NCBI GenBank assembly: GCA_024196135.1
Contig: JAMQCK010000011.1
Span: forward strand, 124,001 to 188,000
DNA: 64,000 nt
Direction of reading: 5' to 3'
Origin: Pleurotus ostreatus/Saccharomyces cerevisiae fusant
Taxonomy: Eukaryota > Opisthokonta
The stretch's first letter is position 1, and each line of letters opens with the position of its first letter. This document shows positions 61,229 to 64,000 of this stretch, piece by piece. The position numbers and the translations under genes were made by a program. The notes beneath the pieces were generated by a model. That model searched no databases and had not been told where the DNA came from. It was given only the letters and a program-made list of their open reading frames with translations.

Positions 61229-64000
61229 ATGGTCCACCGCTCGACAGACTCCCGGTTACTCACTTCCCTCATTTCATCGGAGAAGGATTATTGCAAATCT
61301 CTCGAAGCCGCCCTTTCCTCAGGACATGCATCCCTCGCGTCGTTCAGCGCATATGCGGCTGCATCCCCTCCCCACATATCGACAACTATACTCTCGGTCG
61401 CCAACGTGTTCATAGGAGCACAAGACGCGCTCAAGCGCTATGCATATGCGGTGGAGGAATGGAAGGACCTGCTCACGCAGCTGAAGGGCCTAGAGGACGA
61501 TGTCGCGAACACCATACGCGACAGGGAGATATTGTGCGTGACGAGCCGGCCTAGGAGTACACTCCGCTAACAACACGCGCAGAATAACTCGGCTCATCAA
61601 GGTTTCCAAGTCTAGCAGCACCCGCGACTCCATCCTGTCCAACTCGTCTCCGTCCTCGTCCCTAAATGACCTACCTGGTCTAGGGTCATCCAAGCTCAAT
61701 CGCGCGCAGGCCGAACTGCAAGCTTGCGAGGCTCAACTAGCGCTGAAGGAGCGCGAATTGGAAGCCTCCCGCACGCGCGTCATAACCCAAGGACTCGGCA
61801 TACGCTGCAAGGGCCTCGCAGACTGCGGCTACTGGTGGTTGGAGAAGGGCAAAGAAGGACTGAATATTCTCGGCACCGGCTGTACGTCGTCATCCTCCCC
61901 CCATACGTGCACAAGCTGACCCGCCCCCAGCGCACAACCAGCAAGACAAGCCCCTCCCCGAACCCGCCGATGTCCCCATTCCACATCATTCACGAGGTCC
62001 GTCCTCGGATGTGTCGTCGACCAACTCCACCCTCTCGCCCTCGCAGTCCGCCTCCCAAATCGACATCCCCGCTGCCATCCCGCCTGCTCATGCTATCTCG
62101 TCAGAGTACATCCCCTCGCCTCCGGTGTCGTTCCCCGGCAGCCAGTCATCGCATGTCTTATCACGACGCATTACGGAGGAGTCGCTGCAAGACAACGCGT
62201 CGACGACGTCTTCCGAGGATCTGAGTCAAGAAATCGAGGTTGTGGAGAACCCCCGCTTCACGAACGGCAAGGCGGGTAACACGAAGCCCATGTCACACAA
62301 GAGGGCACCGTCAGCGGCCGCTGCATCCAAGGAGCACGTCCCCCGCGAGCGCAAGATTTCTTCATCTACTCCCGCATCTCCTGCCGTTGCTCCGAAAAGC
62401 GGCTTCCTGGGCAGCATACGCGGTCTATTCCGCAGCAGCGGCTCCAGTCGCGCATCCAACGCTTCCAACGACAGCGAGGACGACGTCCGGAGGCCCAGCC
62501 GCCTCAGGCGCGACAAAAGCAAACACCGCGCCGCCGCCCCCAACTTCGACGAGCCGGCCCCCGCCCCAGCGACTCCCTCACGCAAACCCTCTGCCGCGCG
62601 CCGACGATCCGTATCCGCTACGCCTAAATTACGCACCTCCATCGACGATCGGATCCTGGGCTCCGGCACGTCATCGCTCGCGCGCAACGACTCGCTCACG
62701 AGTGCTGCCAGTGCACCGGCTACTAGCGGCCGGCGCACCGTGTCGGCATCCGTGTCCTCCCCGCTCGCGCGCTCCACGTCGACGGCGACTAGTCATCAGA
62801 GGAGCGGGAGCTTCGATGATCTGGATCTGCGCACGTCGCGGGCGTCGGCAGAGCAGCGCAGGGCGAAGCAGGAGCGTCGGTCGACGGTGCAGAGCTTCCC
62901 CCAGAGCATAGGCAATGGGGCGAGCACGAGCCTGATGAGCATCGTCGAGGATGTGGCACGGGAAAGGCGCGAGGGCGAGCGGCGGGAGAGCCTGGTGGCC
63001 AAACCGGCGCCTAAGGTCGAGATTGCGGATAGTCCGCTGGCAGCTATCAAGGCGCCGCCTAGCCTGGGGAGGAAGGAGCTGGAGGCGCTGACGACGACAC
63101 CGCCGCGTCATTCGGGGCTGAAGTCGTACTCGGAGACGCATTTGGTCACCCCGGTGCACTCGAGGACACCGTCGCCGGCGAAGTCGGCGGGTGCTCCTAA
63201 GACCCCGCTACGCAGTGCGCTGAGGAAGTCGGGTGCCGCGGGGCGAGGCGAGTCGCCGAGCAGTCGTAGCGCTTCGCCTGCCCCTCCGCGCAATGATTCG
63301 CCTAGTATGCAAACTCCCAAAGCCAACAACAATACCTCGTCTCGCATTCCGCCAAATCCGACGTCGCCGCCACCCGAACCTCCTGTTGTGCTTTCCCTTC
63401 CTACTGCACCAAAGTTCGTCCCGCCTGAGGAGCCAAAGCCCGCTGCTGCTCCTCCTCCGCCGCCGCCTGTTGCGAATGGCAATAGCCAGCCGTACGACGA
63501 CGATGATGTGAGCTCGATCGAGTCGTATGAGACTGGGCATGAGTCCTGGGGGAGCGAGTCCGACTCGAGCACGGCGACGATACCTGGACGGCCAGTGCAG
63601 GAAGTCATTGTCGAGCGCCCGAGTGCTAAAGACGAACCCGAACGGCCCTCGACACCCACGCAGTCGACGCCTCGCCCGCCCACCCCGACGACACCAGCTA
63701 CCCTTCCCTCCGCCTCCGTCACCGACCTGCCTGCTACAGCTGCCCCGCCTGCCCCCGCACCAAAGGAGAACGGGAACGCAGCCCCCGCTTCTGACGAGAG
63801 CGCGGGCGGCGAGGCGCCCACGCGCCGCCGGAAATCCGTGCGCGTCTCGCTGAAGCCAACGTTCTCGCCGACGCCGCCCGCCATCGAAGACGACGACCAC
63901 GCGCCGTGGAGCCTTGGCTACGCGGGGGCGAAGGCGGAGGTAGTAAACGAGCGCACGGCGCGCGGGGCGAGGACGAACAGGGATAAGGACCTCTGGGAGG
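61229..64000 (+). CDS. BAR-like membrane-binding protein with a long disordered tail (right end beyond window)
   Basis: Exons 61229-61533, 61583-61881 and 61931 onward join in frame, and the third stays open to the window edge. The first 200 residues are helical and resemble fungal BAR/IMD-type proteins such as Ivy1: MVHRSTDSRLLTSLISSEKD, YCKSLEAALSSGHASLASFS, AQDALKRYAYAVEEWKDLLT, NRAQAELQACEAQLALKERE and GLADCGYWWLEKGKEGLNIL. The remainder is a Ser/Pro-rich, largely disordered tail with basic patches (FLGSIRGLFRSSGSSRASN) and Pro stretches (PAAAPPPPPPVANGN). A role in curved-membrane or signalling scaffolds is inferred from the N-terminal fold only. The C-terminus is missing. Confidence 0.72.

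Noticed and set aside
1..64000. CRISPR arrays, bacterial operons or a secondary-metabolite cluster
   Set aside because: No regularly spaced identical repeats and no polyketide, peptide or terpene synthase were seen. The genes are intron-rich and eukaryotic.

Overview
This window is nuclear DNA from a filamentous basidiomycete. An agaricomycete is the best fit, perhaps a wood-decay polypore, but the order is my inference. The genes are cut by many short introns (about 50-65 nt) with GT..AG ends and occasional CTRAY branch sites, and coding third positions are rich in G and C. The gene set is fungal: ERG6, a fungal G-protein alpha subunit, MEX67, VPS39, GUP1, family-43 glycosidases, an Argonaute and an F-box protein of the mushroom type. 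No organelle, viral or bacterial sequence and no CRISPR array was seen.

Layout. 0.1-1 kb: N-terminal part of a transcription-factor-like gene running off the left edge. 1.5-4.85 kb: gene-poor, repeat-bearing DNA. 4.85-11.7 kb: EFM4 methyltransferase, the ribosome-biogenesis protein SGD1/NOM1, an intron-containing tRNA-Ile(UAU) and a cyclophilin. 11.7-15.7 kb: gene-poor DNA with a hairpin, then a LINE-derived element that carries only ORF1 and is flanked by a 16-bp target-site duplication. It lies about 190 bp upstream of a G-alpha gene (15.7-18 kb). 19.4-20.7 kb: ERG6. 21.1-21.5 kb: a 459-bp MITE. 22.1-22.7 kb: a damaged GNAT acetyltransferase. 23.3-32 kb: three genes on the minus strand (ankyrin-repeat protein, MEX67, FAD oxidoreductase).

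32-44 kb: two inverted copies of a 1.85-kb segment, each with an intact gene for a small secreted Kre9/Knh1-like protein. They bracket an 8.3-kb block with VPS39 and two uncharacterised genes. 45-46.5 kb: an uncharacterised gene with a basic tail. 46.8-56 kb: two oppositely oriented GH43 paralogues bracket GUP1 and an F-box gene. 56.4-60.8 kb: an Argonaute gene with many introns. 61.2 kb to the right edge: a gene for a BAR-like membrane-binding protein with a long disordered tail.

The genes do not form a biosynthetic cluster. Most are housekeeping genes for ribosome biogenesis, mRNA export, vacuolar tethering, sterol synthesis and signalling. The notable content is structural: a half-LINE in a promoter, an inverted segmental duplication, a MITE, a predicted 3-nt microexon in Argonaute, and a cyclophilin with a predicted N-myristoylation signal. 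Exon boundaries were worked out by eye from splice consensus, phase and family conservation, and no transcript data were available.
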